From Fidelibacterota bacterium (GTDB lineage Bacteria > Pseudomonadota > Alphaproteobacteria > Rhodospirillales > Rhodospirillaceae): a DNA stretch of 64,000 bases. The stretch's first letter is position 1. Each line of letters begins with the position of its first letter. Shown in pieces: positions 36,609 to 46,932 of the stretch. The position numbers and the translations under genes are program-made. The notes below the pieces were generated by a model. The model was not told the DNA's origin, made no database searches, and saw only the letters and a program-made list of their open reading frames with translations. The stretch spans positions 1-64,000 of the forward strand of contig CANJLF010000013.1 in assembly GCA_947475295.1 (NCBI GenBank). Reading direction: 5' to 3'.

Positions 36609-37670
36609 TCACGAGAAGGTCTTGCGCGGATCGAGTGCGTCGCGCACGGCCTCGCCCACGAACACCAGAAGGGTCAACATGCCGGCGATGGCAAAGAAGC
36701 CGGTGAAGCCCAGCCAGGGCGCTTGCAGGTTTTCTTTGCCCTGACGCAGCAGTTCGCCGAGAGAGGCGGAGCCGGGCGGCATGCCGAGGCCGAGGAAGTC
36801 CAGCGACGTCAAAGCCACCACCGCGCCCGACAGAATGAACGGCATGAAGGTCACCGTCGCCACCATGGCATTGGGCAGGATGTGCTTGGCCATGACGTTG
36901 ACGTCGTCCATGCCGAGCGCCTTGGCGGCGCGGACATAGTCGAGATTGCGCGCGCGCAGAAACTCGGCGCGCACCACCGAGACCAGCGACGTCCAACTGA
37001 ACAGCAAAAGCACGCCCAGCAGCGTCCAGAACCCGGGCGCGATGATCGAGGCGACGATGATCAGAATGAACAGCTGCGGCAGCCCGCCCCAGATCTCAAT
37101 GAAACGTTGGAACAAGAGGTCGGTCTTGCCGCCGAAATAACCCTGCACCGCGCCGGCGGCGACGCCGACAATGCTGGAGGTGATGGTCAGCATCAGCGCG
37201 AACAGCATGGAGATGCGGAAGCCGTAAATCAGGCGCGCAAGCACGTCGCGGCCCTGGTTGTCTGTGCCCAGCCAATGTTTCAGGGACGGCGGCGCGGGCG
37301 CGGGGCGGCCGAGATTGAAGTCGATGGTATCGAAACTGAAGGGGATCAGCGTGTGCAGCATCCAGCCGTCGGCGTTGATGGCGTCGCGCACGAAAGGGTC
37401 ATCGTAGTTGGCAGGAGTCTCAAAGACGCCGCCGAAGGCCGTCTCCGGATAATCGAACAGCACCGGCGAATGCAGCGCGCCCTTGTAGCCGACCAAGAGC
37501 GGCCGGTCGTTGGCGATGAACTCGGCGAACAGCGAGATGATGAACAGCGCCGCGATGATCCAGAGAGACCAATAGCCTCGGCGGTTGGCGGTGAAGTTGG
37601 CCAGACGCCGCTGATTGATCGCCGTAAGGCGGCGCTTCCACGCAAGTTTTGGGGGAAGTTTCGGGATCAT
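36609..37670 (-). CDS. yejE: Peptide ABC transporter permease (YejE-type)
   Basis: This 353-residue inner-membrane permease begins with a basic cytoplasmic region and a first helix near 38. It has the [20 protein letters not shown] motif of DppC/OppC-type permeases, the EAA loop ([20 protein letters not shown]) that contacts the ATPase, and about six helices. Its start overlaps the yejB stop by four bases. Confidence 0.93.
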   Translation of the reverse strand: MIPKLPPKLAWKRRLTAINQRRLANFTANRRGYWSLWIIAALFIISLFAEFIANDRPLLVGYKGALHSPVLFDYPETAFGGVFETPANYDDPFVRDAINADGWMLHTLIPFSFDTIDFNLGRPAPAPPSLKHWLGTDNQGRDVLARLIYGFRISMLFALMLTITSSIVGVAAGAVQGYFGGKTDLLFQRFIEIWGGLPQLFILIIVASIIAPGFWTLLGVLLLFSWTSLVSVVRAEFLRARNLDYVRAAKALGMDDVNVMAKHILPNAMVATVTFMPFILSGAVVALTSLDFLGLGMPPGSASLGELLRQGKENLQAPWLGFTGFFAIAGMLTLLVFVGEAVRDALDPRKTFS

Positions 37671-38752
37671 GTCTGGCGCGATTCAAAGTCGATGCGCGGA
37701 TCGACCATGTGATAGGTCAAATCGCTGAGCAGGTTGAGCACCAGGCCGATCAGGCTGAACAGATACAGTGTGCCGAAGACGACCGGATAGTCGCGGTCGA
37801 GAATGGCCTGGTAGCCGAGCAGGCCCAGACCGTCGAGCGAGAAGATCACCTCGATCAGCAGCGAGCCCGTGAACAGCATGCTGACCAGGGTCGCCGGGAA
37901 TCCGGCGATGACCAGCAGCATGGCGTTGCGGAAAACGTGGCCGTAGAGGATGCGGTTTTGCGTCAGGCCCTTGGCCTTGGCCGTCAGCACATATTGTTTG
38001 TTGATCTCGTCCAGGAAGCAATTCTTGGTCAGCATGGTGAGCGAGGCGAAGCCGCCGATGGTCATGGCGGTCACGGGCAGGATCAGGTGCCAGAGGTAAT
38101 CGAGCACCTTGCCGCCCATGGACAGGCTCGACCAGTTGTCCGACGTAAGCCCGCGCAAGGGGAACCAGTTGAGGTAACTGCCGCCGGCGAACAGCACGAT
38201 CAGCACAATCGCGAACATGAACGACGGCACGGCGTAACCGATGACGACGACGTAGGAGGTCGCCACGTCGAAGCGCGAGCCGTCGCGCACAGCTTTGGCG
38301 ATGCCGAGCGGGATCGAGATGAGATAGATGATCAGCGTCGACCATAGGCCGATGGAAATCGACACCGGCATTTTTTCGACGATCAGGTCGCCGACATCGA
38401 TGGTGCGGTAGAAGCTCTGACCCAGATCAAAGGTCAGATAGTTCTTCATCATCAGGGTGAAGCGCTCAAGGGGCGGCTTATCGAAACCAAACTGCCTTTC
38501 GATGTCCTTGACGAAGGCCGGATCGAGGCCTTGCGCGCCGCGGTACATACTATTGGCGGACCCCGAGGCACGCACGATGTCGCCGCCGCCGCCCGAGAGG
38601 CCGCCCATGCTGCTTTCCAGGCCCCTCAGTTGGGCGAGGACGCGTTCCACCGGTCCGCCCGGCGCCATCTGCACAATGGCGAAGTTCAACGCGATAATGC
38701 CGAACAGGGTGAGGGGAATTAACGCGATGCGTCGAATGATATAGGCGAACAC
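37667..38752 (-). CDS. yejB: Peptide ABC transporter permease (YejB-type)
   Basis: This protein of about 361 residues has the first helix [20 protein letters not shown], the long periplasmic insert of YejB ([15 protein letters not shown]...), the EAA-type loop [20 protein letters not shown] and a C-terminal permease core. The GTG at 38752 starts the first helix 19 bases after the upstream binding-protein gene; the frame runs on to 38815 inside that gene, which I do not favour. It forms a heterodimer with YejE. Confidence 0.92.
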   Translation of the reverse strand: MFAYIIRRIALIPLTLFGIIALNFAIVQMAPGGPVERVLAQLRGLESSMGGLSGGGGDIVRASGSANSMYRGAQGLDPAFVKDIERQFGFDKPPLERFTLMMKNYLTFDLGQSFYRTIDVGDLIVEKMPVSISIGLWSTLIIYLISIPLGIAKAVRDGSRFDVATSYVVVIGYAVPSFMFAIVLIVLFAGGSYLNWFPLRGLTSDNWSSLSMGGKVLDYLWHLILPVTAMTIGGFASLTMLTKNCFLDEINKQYVLTAKAKGLTQNRILYGHVFRNAMLLVIAGFPATLVSMLFTGSLLIEVIFSLDGLGLLGYQAILDRDYPVVFGTLYLFSLIGLVLNLLSDLTYHMVDPRIDFESRQT

Positions 38753-38771
38753 GGGAAGGCTGTTCCGATCT

Positions 38772-40739
38772 TTAGGATTTCTTGCGCCTGAGGAACAACA
38801 CCACCACAAGCGCACCCATCAGGGCAAGGGCCGCGAGCAGCCAGCGGCTGCTTGCCGGTTGCGCCGCCCCATCGGCGGCGGGTGTTTGCGGGGTGGCTGC
38901 CTGCGCAGCGGGTATCGTCTGGTCCAGCCACCACAACGCGATGACGCTCTCGCCCATCTGCCCCAGGCCCAAGGCCGGCAGGACCGCAGGCATTTTAAGC
39001 TTGTCCCAATAGGCAAAGCGGTCGGCGGGCAGGCAGTAGCGCAGAATGTAATAGTGGTTGAAGGTCAGCACCCGGTCCAGCGCCCGGGTCATCGTGGTCA
39101 CATCGTCATAGTTGTCGGCCTGGATGATGCGCTTGAGCAGCGCATCAACGACCGGATCCTTGATGCCGCCGTAGTTGGAGCTGCCCGGCTTGTCGGCTGA
39201 CTCCGAGCCCAGCGAGTCTAGAAGCTCGTTGCCGGGAGTGAGGCTGGTGGCTACGCCGATGTAGATGGCATCGTAGTCGTAGTCGTTGACGCGATTGGCG
39301 TACTGGGCGGTATCGATTATGCGCAGTTTGGCGTCGATGCCGAGGCGTTTCAGATCTTGCAACCAAGGGGCCAAGGCTCGCTCAAGATTCGGCTGCACGA
39401 TGGTGATCTCAAAAGCGAAGGGCTGCCCGGTCTTGACGTTGACCAGCTTGTCGCCCTGGACATCCCAACCGGCTTCCTTCAGCAAGTCGCGCGCCTTGAT
39501 CAGATTCTCGCGGTTGTCGCCGCTGCCGGCGGTGGTCGGCTGCTTGAATTCCTCGGTGAACACTTCCGGTGGCAGTTTGTCGCGGAAGGGTTCAAGCAGC
39601 TTTATCTCTGCTTCGCTGGGAAGCCCCTTGGCTTCCAGCGGCGAGCCTTGCCAGTAGCTGCGCAGACGGTCGTAGAGGCCATACTGAATGTTCTTGTTGA
39701 GGGACTCAAAGTCGAATGCGTAGTTGATGGCCTCGCGCACGCGCCGGTCCTGAAACAGCGGACGGCGCATGTTCATGGCGAGGATGGTTACATCGCGGGG
39801 CTGAATGCTGGGGACTTCGAGTTTTTTGACATGGCCTTGTTGGAAGGCCGGAAAGTCGTAGCCGGTCGCCCAACGACGCGCGACCATCTCGCGGTTGATG
39901 TCATAGGCATTGGTCTTAAAAGCCTCGAAGCTGACATCGTCGTCGCGGAAATATTCGTAACGCACGTGATCGAAGTTATAGAGCCCGCGATTGCGCGGCT
40001 GATCTTTGGCCCAGTGGTTGTCCAGCCGCCTATAAAGCACGTAACGGCCGACCTCGAAGGACTCAATGGTGTAGGGACCGCTGGTGACCGGGATATCCAA
40101 GGTCGTGGCGGTAAAATCGCGATCCTTCCAAAAGGCCTGCGACAGCACCGGCAGGGCCGCGAGCATGAGCGGCAGCTTGGCGTTCTGCGTGCTCTTCAGC
40201 GTGAACTTGACGGTGCGGGGATCAATGGCCTCGGCCTTGACCACGTCTTCATAGACAAGGCGGTACTGGGGCCGGGCTTTGGTTATCAAGGTGTCGAAGC
40301 TGAACACCACATCGTCTGATGTGATGGGGCTGTTGTCGCTGAAGCGGGCGGTGGGATTTAAGACGAACTGCACCCACGAACCATCCGGCGCGATCTCGAT
40401 GGTGTCGGCAATGGCGCTGTAGACGCTGGCGGGCTCATCCTGGCTTGCGACCATCAAGGAGTCGTCCAACAGAACGTCGGTGCCGTAGGCCGCCGCGCCC
40501 TTCAACGTGTAGGGGTTGAAGGTGTCAAAGGTCAGAAAGGCTTCGTTGGATTTGACGAAGGTGCCGGTCTTGGGCGCGTCAGGGTTGGTGTAATCGAAAT
40601 GCGTGAAGTCGGGCGCGTATTTGGGCTCGCCGTAAAGCGCAAGCCCGCGCACCGGCTTGCCACGCACGACGGCGTGGGCGGGTGAAACGGCGCTGCAGAG
40701 CAGGATGACCGCGGCGCAGCCGCTCAGAAAACCGCGCAT
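38772..40739 (-). CDS. yejA: Peptide ABC transporter substrate-binding protein, second copy (YejA-type)
   Basis: This 655-residue binding protein has a signal peptide ([15 protein letters not shown]..., cleaved after AHA) and the family 5 solute-binding fold ([20 protein letters not shown], later [22 protein letters not shown]). Unusually it also ends in a hydrophobic helix followed by a basic tail ([22 protein letters not shown]), which would tether it to the membrane. It is closely related to the gene just upstream. The pair and the permeases form a five-gene Yej-type importer for peptides or peptide-like compounds. Confidence 0.9.
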   Translation of the reverse strand: MRGFLSGCAAVILLCSAVSPAHAVVRGKPVRGLALYGEPKYAPDFTHFDYTNPDAPKTGTFVKSNEAFLTFDTFNPYTLKGAAAYGTDVLLDDSLMVASQDEPASVYSAIADTIEIAPDGSWVQFVLNPTARFSDNSPITSDDVVFSFDTLITKARPQYRLVYEDVVKAEAIDPRTVKFTLKSTQNAKLPLMLAALPVLSQAFWKDRDFTATTLDIPVTSGPYTIESFEVGRYVLYRRLDNHWAKDQPRNRGLYNFDHVRYEYFRDDDVSFEAFKTNAYDINREMVARRWATGYDFPAFQQGHVKKLEVPSIQPRDVTILAMNMRRPLFQDRRVREAINYAFDFESLNKNIQYGLYDRLRSYWQGSPLEAKGLPSEAEIKLLEPFRDKLPPEVFTEEFKQPTTAGSGDNRENLIKARDLLKEAGWDVQGDKLVNVKTGQPFAFEITIVQPNLERALAPWLQDLKRLGIDAKLRIIDTAQYANRVNDYDYDAIYIGVATSLTPGNELLDSLGSESADKPGSSNYGGIKDPVVDALLKRIIQADNYDDVTTMTRALDRVLTFNHYYILRYCLPADRFAYWDKLKMPAVLPALGLGQMGESVIALWWLDQTIPAAQAATPQTPAADGAAQPASSRWLLAALALMGALVVVLFLRRKKS

Positions 40740-40753
40740 GGAGGATGTCCTGT

Positions 40754-42604
40754 TCACGGCTTGGCGGCGGCTTTGGCCGGGTCCATCCACCACAACGCCA
40801 CCACGCCGGCGCCTGTAGCGCCCCAGCCCAAGAGCGGCGTCTTGGCGGGTTTTTGCAGACGGTCCCAGTAAGCGAGGCGGTCAAAGGGCGCTGAATAGGT
40901 CAGCATGCGATAGTAGTTCCAGGTTAGCACGCGGTCCAGCGCGTGCGTCGCGGTAATCAGAGCCGGCCGATCCTCGGCATCGATGATCTTTTTCACCAGG
41001 ATATCGACCGCCGGGTCGCTGACTCCGCTGTAATTGTCGCTGCCCTTTTGCGTCGCCGCTTCACTGCCCCAGAACCGGGCTTGTTCATTGCCGGGGCTCA
41101 AAGAATTACCGCCGGGGACGGATGTCGCGTCGAAGTCGCTGTCATTGATGCGATTGGAGTATTGCGTGGTATCGATTATGCGAATGGTAGCTTTGATGCC
41201 TAGGCGCTCCAAGTTCTTCACCCACGGGCCGAAGACAGTCTCCATATTGGCCTGATATTCGAGGAGCTCAAAAACAAAGGGCGTGCTGCCTTTCATCAAG
41301 GTTCCGTCTTTCAGCGTCCAGCCGGCGGCGGCCAAGAGGTCGCGCGCTTTCAAGAGATTGTTGCGGAGCGCAGTCTGATCGGGATCGCTTGGTGACTGAA
41401 ACTCTGTGGTGAAAACTTCCGGCGGAATTTTGCCGCGCAGCGGCTCCAGCAACTTCAGCTCTTCGGGACTTGGCAATCCTTTAGCTTCCATCTCGGAGCG
41501 CTGCCAATAGCTGCGCAGACGCGTGTACTGATTATAAAAAACCGTTTTGTTGAGGGACTCAAAGTCGAAGGCTAGGCCCATGGCCTCGCGCACGCGGCGG
41601 TCTTGAAACAGCGGCCGGCGCAGATTGAAGATCACGGCCTGGTAGGACATGGGCGAGCCGTCGGCGATCTGAAGCTTCGTAACGCGTCCGTCTTTGACGG
41701 CGGGGAAGTCGTAGCCCGTCGCCCAGCGGCGGGCGGTGTTCTCGGCGAAGAAATCGAAGGTGCCGCTCTTGAAGGCTTCAAACTGAACGGTGTCGTCGCG
41801 GAAATACTCGGCGCGGATTTTGTCGAAGTTATACATGCCGCGCATCACGGGCAGATCGGCTGCCCAATATTTTCCGGCGCGCTTGTAAAGCACGTAACGA
41901 CCGATTTCGAAGGACTCAATCGTATAGGGGCCGCTGGCCAAGGGCACGTCCAGCGTCGTGGCGGCGAAGTCGCGCTTGCTCCAGTAGGCCTTTGGCAAAA
42001 CCGGAAGCTGACCGAGAATTCCCGGCAGCTCGCGATTGGTGCCGTTCTTGAAGACAAAGCGTGCGGTGAGCTTGTCTTTCACCTCCACCTTAGCCACATC
42101 GGCATAGTACACGCGGTACTGTGGCGCACCCTTCTCGGTCAGGGTCGCGAAGGTGAAGGCGACATCTTCCGCCGTGATGGGTGTGCCGTCCTGCCACTTG
42201 GCGATGGGCCGGATCTTGAACTCGACCCAGGTATTGTCCGGCGCCACCTCGACGGTTTCACAGACCAGGCAATACATGGTGAAGGGTTCGTCCAAGGTCT
42301 CCAGCATCAGGGTGTCGTACATGAGGCCGCTGTAGGCCACGGGCACGCCCTTCAAGGTGAAGCCGTTCAAGGTGTCGAATGTGCCGGCCGCGCCGCTGGT
42401 GGTCACGAGGGTGCCGCCTTTGGGCGCGTTGGGATTGGCGTAGTCGAAATTCTTGAAGTCCGGCCCGAACTTCGGTTCACCGTACAGCGCCAGGGCGTGG
42501 ACTGGCTTGCCGCGCACAAAGGCGTGAGCCGGTTGAAGGACCGCCATAAAGGCCGCCGCGCATAAACTCGCCCACACTGTCTTGTTCACGAGGGTCTTGT
42601 TCAT
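40754..42604 (-). CDS. yejA: Peptide ABC transporter substrate-binding protein, first copy (YejA-type)
   Basis: This 616-residue family 5 binding protein has a signal peptide (MNKTLVNKTVWASLC..., cleaved after AHA) and the YejA hallmarks [34 protein letters not shown] and ERLGIKATIRIIDTTQYSN. It lacks the C-terminal membrane helix of the copy downstream. The two genes are 14 bases apart and read as an ancient tandem duplication with ligand-site divergence, so they may widen the range of peptides taken up. Confidence 0.92.
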   Translation of the reverse strand: MNKTLVNKTVWASLCAAAFMAVLQPAHAFVRGKPVHALALYGEPKFGPDFKNFDYANPNAPKGGTLVTTSGAAGTFDTLNGFTLKGVPVAYSGLMYDTLMLETLDEPFTMYCLVCETVEVAPDNTWVEFKIRPIAKWQDGTPITAEDVAFTFATLTEKGAPQYRVYYADVAKVEVKDKLTARFVFKNGTNRELPGILGQLPVLPKAYWSKRDFAATTLDVPLASGPYTIESFEIGRYVLYKRAGKYWAADLPVMRGMYNFDKIRAEYFRDDTVQFEAFKSGTFDFFAENTARRWATGYDFPAVKDGRVTKLQIADGSPMSYQAVIFNLRRPLFQDRRVREAMGLAFDFESLNKTVFYNQYTRLRSYWQRSEMEAKGLPSPEELKLLEPLRGKIPPEVFTTEFQSPSDPDQTALRNNLLKARDLLAAAGWTLKDGTLMKGSTPFVFELLEYQANMETVFGPWVKNLERLGIKATIRIIDTTQYSNRINDSDFDATSVPGGNSLSPGNEQARFWGSEAATQKGSDNYSGVSDPAVDILVKKIIDAEDRPALITATHALDRVLTWNYYRMLTYSAPFDRLAYWDRLQKPAKTPLLGWGATGAGVVALWWMDPAKAAAKP

Positions 42605-42620
42605 GATGTCCGCCTCTTGG

Positions 42621-43439
42621 TTAGATATCGCCTTTTAGTATTCGCACCGCCTCGGCATGTACCCGGGCGTCGCCGCCCGTCAGTACGCGGCCGTTCACGG
42701 CTGTCTCCGACTCTATGTTCAAAGCCGCGCCGTTCCAATCGGTGATCACGGCGCCCGCCGCCTGCAGCACCGGCACAATGGCGGCGTAGTCATGCAGTTT
42801 CAGGCCGGCTTCACAGGCTATATCCGTCCAGCCGGAGGCCACCATGCCGTAATGGTAACAATCCGTACCGCCGTAACGCCGCCGGGCCACCTTGCGTTCC
42901 AGGCGTGTGAAGGCCGCGCGTTCCTCGGTGGTGAAATGATCGGGGGCGGTGAGATAAAGGGTCGCGGCGGCGAGGGACGGGCAAGCCCGCGCTTTCACCG
43001 GCTGGCCGTTGAGGGTGGTGGGAAGGCCGTCGCCGCCCAGCCAGCGGTCCTTGAGAGCCGGGTGATTGATGCAGCCCAGCCAAGGTGTCGCACTGCCTCT
43101 GCCGTCCTGGCGCCAAAGGCCGATCAGGGTGCCGAACAGCGGCACGCCATTAATGAACGACGCCGTGCCGTCGATGGGGTCCAAAATCCACAAGTATTCC
43201 GCGCCGGTTTGTTCGCGGCCGTGCTCCTCGCCGATGATGCCGTGGGTGGGAAAGGCCTGGCGGATGGCCTCGCGCATGGCGGTCTCGGCGTCGCGGTCGG
43301 CAATGGTGACCGGCGAGGCGTCGGATTTGGCGTCGACCGCCAGCGGCGTGCGGAAATGCTTGAGGGCGATGTCGCCGCTCAAATCCGCCAGCCGGTGAAT
43401 CAGGGCAACGCAGGCTTGCGAGAAACCGGCGTCAGCCAT
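42621..43439 (-). CDS. Inositol-monophosphatase-family phosphatase, HisN-like (histidinol phosphatase)
   Basis: This 272-residue Li-sensitive phosphatase-fold protein has the metal-binding motifs GEEHGREQ, LDPIDGTASFINGVP and the C-terminal CEAGLKLHDYAAIVPVLQAAG. Sequence details (RFEFAL-type opening replaced by DIALKHFRTPLAVDAKSDASPV) fit the HisN branch that dephosphorylates histidinol phosphate in many alphaproteobacteria, but an inositol or nucleotide phosphatase is possible. It lies 16 bases before the YejA genes and 10 after the cytochrome gene on the same strand. Confidence 0.85.
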   Translation of the reverse strand: MADAGFSQACVALIHRLADLSGDIALKHFRTPLAVDAKSDASPVTIADRDAETAMREAIRQAFPTHGIIGEEHGREQTGAEYLWILDPIDGTASFINGVPLFGTLIGLWRQDGRGSATPWLGCINHPALKDRWLGGDGLPTTLNGQPVKARACPSLAAATLYLTAPDHFTTEERAAFTRLERKVARRRYGGTDCYHYGMVASGWTDIACEAGLKLHDYAAIVPVLQAAGAVITDWNGAALNIESETAVNGRVLTGGDARVHAEAVRILKGDI

Positions 43440-43449
43440 GGGGTGAAGA

Positions 43450-44079
43450 TTATTTGGGGGCGGCTGGCGCTGCGGCAGGCTCCGCCGCTGCGGGCGCGGC
43501 CGGCGTTTCCGCGGCGGCCGGGATCGGCGGCGGATTTTCGGTGTTGGATATCAGGAACTTGATCAACGCCGCGCGGTCTTGCGGCTTCTTCAAGCCGGCG
43601 AAGGACATGGAACCCTTCGGCGCCAGGTGCTTGGGGTTATCGAGGTAATCGTCGAGGAGTTCGTAGGTCCAAATGCCGCCCAATATGGCCTTAAGGGAGT
43701 CGGTGGTCTTGAAGCCGTTGCGGTCGCCGATTACGTCGCCAACGATGTTGTGCAGATTGGGGCCGGTCTTATTGGCGCCGCCTGCTTCGGCGGTGTGGCA
43801 TGCGCCGCACTTCTTGAAGACCGCGGCGCCCTCTTCGACGCTGGCGGCAGCGACCAAAGGCAAGCTGCTGACAAACGCCGTGCCGCCTGTGCCGGCTTCA
43901 GCCGGAGCCTCTTCCACGACTTCGATGGGGTAGCCGAACTTTTCGAGCTTTTCGTGTTCTTCGGCCACGGGGCTGCCGTACATGACCGTGTTGCCCACGA
44001 GGTTGACCCCGAGAATGGTCAGAAACGCCAGCCAGAAGGCAGCGATAATTGTGTACCACGTGAGTGTCGCGTTCGACAT
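43450..44079 (-). CDS. Membrane-anchored cytochrome c (CycM/c552-like)
   Basis: This 209-residue protein has an uncleaved N-terminal helix (about 8-32) and a class I haem c domain with CGACH (KKCGACHTAEAGGANKTGP) and a distal Met in GSMSFAGLKKPQDR. The C-terminal tail is Ala/Pro-rich. Such anchored cytochromes carry electrons from the bc1 complex to terminal oxidases in alphaproteobacteria. It is divergent from kdsB, with 297 bases between them in which I see no clear site. Confidence 0.92.
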   Translation of the reverse strand: MSNATLTWYTIIAAFWLAFLTILGVNLVGNTVMYGSPVAEEHEKLEKFGYPIEVVEEAPAEAGTGGTAFVSSLPLVAAASVEEGAAVFKKCGACHTAEAGGANKTGPNLHNIVGDVIGDRNGFKTTDSLKAILGGIWTYELLDDYLDNPKHLAPKGSMSFAGLKKPQDRAALIKFLISNTENPPPIPAAAETPAAPAAAEPAAAPAAPK

Positions 44080-44376
44080 GCCAGCGTCCCCAGTAAGATC
44101 CCCGCGCCGGATAGGAAAGTGTGGCGCGCCTTGAGCAGGTGTTCAGCCCTTGGGAATACTGGGTTTGGGCCTAAATCTCAATATGAATCAATGTGCCTGG
44201 GCGAGACCAAGGCGCGCCCCCGGTTTTCCCCTAAGGCCTTGACGCCAAAGCCCTGGGGACGGGCGGGTTGGGGAGCCCAAACCCCGGAAGACACCCTTGG
44301 AAGGCGGTCTTAAGTCCTGTATGTGTCGCGCCGTGCTTTAAGAGCCTGTTCCCGTGATTTGTAACCAAGGCCTGAC

Positions 44377-45111
44377 ATGCCCGCGCTGATCGTAATTCCT
44401 GCCCGTTTAGCGGCCACGCGCCTGCCCAACAAGCCGCTGGCCATGATTGGCCCTGAGCCCATGATCGTCCATGTCTGGCGCCGGGCCGTGAAAGCCAATG
44501 CCGGGCCGGTGATCGTGGCTTGCGGCGACCAGCCCATTGCCGATGCCATTATAGCGGCAGGCGGCACCGCCATCCTGACCGATCCGGCGCTGCCCTCGGG
44601 CTCGGACCGGGTCCACGCGGCTGCGGAAATTTATGACCCCGCCGGCAAGTTTGACGTGGTCGTCAACGTCCAGGGCGACCTGCCGACCCTGGAGCCGGTT
44701 CTGGTGGCCGCCTCGGTGACGCCCTTGGCCGATGCGGTGATCGATATCGCCACGGTCGTCGCGCGCATCACGATCCCGGAAGAACTCAATGACCCGGCGG
44801 TGGTGAAGGCGGCCTTGTCGCTGCAACCAGGCGCCACGGTTGGTCCCGCCTTGTACTTCAGCCGCAACCTGATTCCCTCAGGGCCGGGCGATCATTATCA
44901 CCACATCGGCATCTATGCCTTCCGCCGCGCGGCGCTCCGCCGCTTTGTGACCCTGAAGCCGACGATCCTGGAATTGCGCGAGCGCCTTGAGCAACTGCGC
45001 GCCATCGAGAACGGCATGCGTATGGCGGCTGCGCTGGTGGATACCATCCCGCTCGGCGTCGATACGCCGTCGGACCTCGACCGTGCGCGGCGTCTCTTGG
45101 GTTTTGCCTGA
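44377..45111 (+). CDS. kdsB: 3-deoxy-manno-octulosonate cytidylyltransferase
   Basis: This 244-residue KdsB activates Kdo as CMP-Kdo for lipid A-core synthesis. Motifs are VIPARLAATRLPNKPLAMI (nucleotide-binding opening), ACGDQPIADAI, SGSDRVHAA and VNVQGDLPTLEP, followed by the HHIGIYAFRRAALRRF segment. The next gene starts within its stop codon (TGATG), so pheA is translationally coupled. Confidence 0.95.
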   Translation: MPALIVIPARLAATRLPNKPLAMIGPEPMIVHVWRRAVKANAGPVIVACGDQPIADAIIAAGGTAILTDPALPSGSDRVHAAAEIYDPAGKFDVVVNVQGDLPTLEPVLVAASVTPLADAVIDIATVVARITIPEELNDPAVVKAALSLQPGATVGPALYFSRNLIPSGPGDHYHHIGIYAFRRAALRRFVTLKPTILELRERLEQLRAIENGMRMAAALVDTIPLGVDTPSDLDRARRLLGFA

Positions 45112-45965
45112 TGGCGACAGCTTCAAACACCATCGCCTTTCAGGGCTATCTCGGCGCCAATTCCCACATCGCCATCAAAGCCTGCTTCCCGAAGATGACG
45201 CCGCTGCCTTGCGTGCGCTTCGAGGATGCTTTCGAGGCTGTCCAAAAAGGCAAAGCTAAGCTGGCTATGATTCCTGTGGACAACTCGATTGCCGGGCGCG
45301 TGGCCGACATCCATCACATCCTGCCGCAGTCAGGCTTGCACATTATCGGCGAGCACTTCATGCCTGTGACGTATCACTTGCTGGCCGTGCCCGGCGCCAC
45401 GCTCAAGACGCTCAAGCGTGTGGAGAGCCACGTGCAGTCGCTCAGCCAGTGCGCAAAGTTCATCCGCAAACATAAACTGACGCCGGTTGTTTCGGCCGAC
45501 AATGCCGGGGCGGCAAAAGATGTGGCCGAGCGCGGCGACAAGACCGTCGCGGCCATCGCGCCGCCTTTGGCCGCGAAGATATACGGCCTCAAGACGCTCG
45601 CCTCCAAAATCGAAGACGCCGATCACAACACCACGCGCTTCCTCATCATGTCGAAGACGCCGTTGAAGACCAACGCCACGAAGGGCGGGCCCTTTGTCAC
45701 GTCCTTCGTCTTCCGGCTGCGCAGCGTGCCGGCGGCGTTGTACAAGGCCCTCGGCGGCTTCGCCACCAACGGCGTCAACATGACCAAGCTTGAGAGCTAT
45801 ATGATCGGCGGCAAGTTCTCGGCGGCGCAGTTTTATGCCGATGTCGACGGCCATCCCGACGATGTCGCCCTGCGCCATGCCCTTGAGGACTTACGCTTCT
45901 ATTCCAAAGAAGTGATCATCCTCGGCACGTACCCGGCGCATCCCTACCGCAAGTCTGCAAAATAG
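45111..45965 (+). CDS. pheA: Prephenate dehydratase
   Basis: This 284-residue monofunctional prephenate dehydratase converts prephenate to phenylpyruvate in phenylalanine synthesis. It has the periplasmic-binding-like catalytic fold (IAFQGYLGANSHIAIKACFP, IPVDNSIAGRV, DNAGAAKDVAERGDKTVAAI, HNTTRFLIM) and a C-terminal ACT domain (GGFATNGVNMTKLESYM) for feedback by phenylalanine. No chorismate mutase domain is present. It is convergent with rlmH with only two bases between the stop codons. Confidence 0.95.
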   Translation: MATASNTIAFQGYLGANSHIAIKACFPKMTPLPCVRFEDAFEAVQKGKAKLAMIPVDNSIAGRVADIHHILPQSGLHIIGEHFMPVTYHLLAVPGATLKTLKRVESHVQSLSQCAKFIRKHKLTPVVSADNAGAAKDVAERGDKTVAAIAPPLAAKIYGLKTLASKIEDADHNTTRFLIMSKTPLKTNATKGGPFVTSFVFRLRSVPAALYKALGGFATNGVNMTKLESYMIGGKFSAAQFYADVDGHPDDVALRHALEDLRFYSKEVIILGTYPAHPYRKSAK

Positions 45966-45967
45966 CT

Positions 45968-46426
45968 TTACGAGCGGTGATACGGGTGGCCCGTAAGGAT
46001 GGTATGGGCGCGGTAAAGCTGCTCGGCCAAGAGCGCGCGCACCAGCATGTGCGGCCAGGTGAGCGCGCCAAAACTTAAAGTCGCATCGGCGCGTTTGCGC
46101 ACGCTCTCATCCAGTCCGTCGGCGCCGCCGATCAGAAACGCCACGCCCCTCACGCCGTCGTCGCGCCAGCGCCCGAGACGCTTGGCGAAGGCCTCGCTGG
46201 TTTCACTCTTACCGCGTTCGTCGAGAGCGATGATGCGCGCACCCTCGGGCACCGCGCCCAGCAGCGCCTCGCCCTCACGGGCGCGGCGCACATTGACGGC
46301 GGCTTCTTTTTTGATTTCGATTTCTTTGAGATCCACGCGCCAGGGCAGACGCGCGGCGTAGGATTCAAACAACTCCCGCTCCGCGCCGGGTTTGGCTTTG
46401 CCAACGGCGGCGACGAGAATGTTCAC
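45968..46426 (-). CDS. rlmH: 23S rRNA pseudouridine-1915 N3-methyltransferase
   Basis: This 152-residue SPOUT-family RlmH opens with MNILVAAVGKAKPGAERELF and has RIIALDERGKSETSEAFA, the cofactor-binding VAFLIGGADGLDESV and the ending ALLAEQLYRAHTILTGHPYH. It methylates pseudouridine 1915 in helix 69. It is the end of the obgE-to-rlmH block, 17 bases after rsfS. Confidence 0.96.
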   Translation of the reverse strand: MNILVAAVGKAKPGAERELFESYAARLPWRVDLKEIEIKKEAAVNVRRAREGEALLGAVPEGARIIALDERGKSETSEAFAKRLGRWRDDGVRGVAFLIGGADGLDESVRKRADATLSFGALTWPHMLVRALLAEQLYRAHTILTGHPYHRS

Positions 46427-46443
46427 GAGGGCGTTACGATGGG

Positions 46444-46869
46444 TTAAGCGCGGCGCGCGGATTTGCGCGGCGCGGCTTTTTTTGCCGGCGCTTTTTTGAT
46501 GCCCGTTTTCAATCCAGTTTTCAGTCCGGTTTTCAGCGGTGTATTGGCGGGCGCGGCCGGCGCCTGCCAGATGCGCTCGATGTTATAGAAGGTGCGGACT
46601 TCGGGGCGGAACAGATGCACGATCACGTCGCCCGCGTCGATCAACACCCAGTCGCCGAATTTCTCGCCTTCGCTCTGAGGCTTGTGACCGGCAGCCTTCA
46701 GCTTGGTCACCAAATGTTGCGCCATGGCCGAGACCATGCGCCCCGAGGTGCCCGAGGCGACGATCATGCGATCGGCGATGCTGGTTTTACCGACGAGATC
46801 GATGGCGAGAACGTCTTGCGCTTTGTCGTCGTCGAGGGACTTCAGAATTGTTTCGACCAGGGCGTCCAA
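46444..46869 (-). CDS. rsfS: Ribosome silencing factor RsfS
   Basis: This RsfS/Iojap domain (LDDDKAQDVLAIDLVGKTSIADRMIVASG, then WVLIDAGDVIVHLFRPEVRTFYNIE) binds L14 to block subunit joining. The basic Ala/Lys-rich C-terminal tail is typical of alphaproteobacteria. The start is uncertain. The TTG at 46869 has no ribosome site. The frame stays open upstream to an ATC at 46923, which has GGAG six bases before it and would add 18 residues (IPKASKSASKSAPPAASP) of the kind seen at RsfS N-termini. No ATG or GTG occurs between. Confidence 0.9.
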   Translation of the reverse strand: MDALVETILKSLDDDKAQDVLAIDLVGKTSIADRMIVASGTSGRMVSAMAQHLVTKLKAAGHKPQSEGEKFGDWVLIDAGDVIVHLFRPEVRTFYNIERIWQAPAAPANTPLKTGLKTGLKTGIKKAPAKKAAPRKSARRA

Positions 46870-46932
46870 GGGACTGGCGGCCGGGGGGGCCGACTTGCTG
46901 GCGGATTTTGAGGCTTTGGGGATGTTCGTCTC

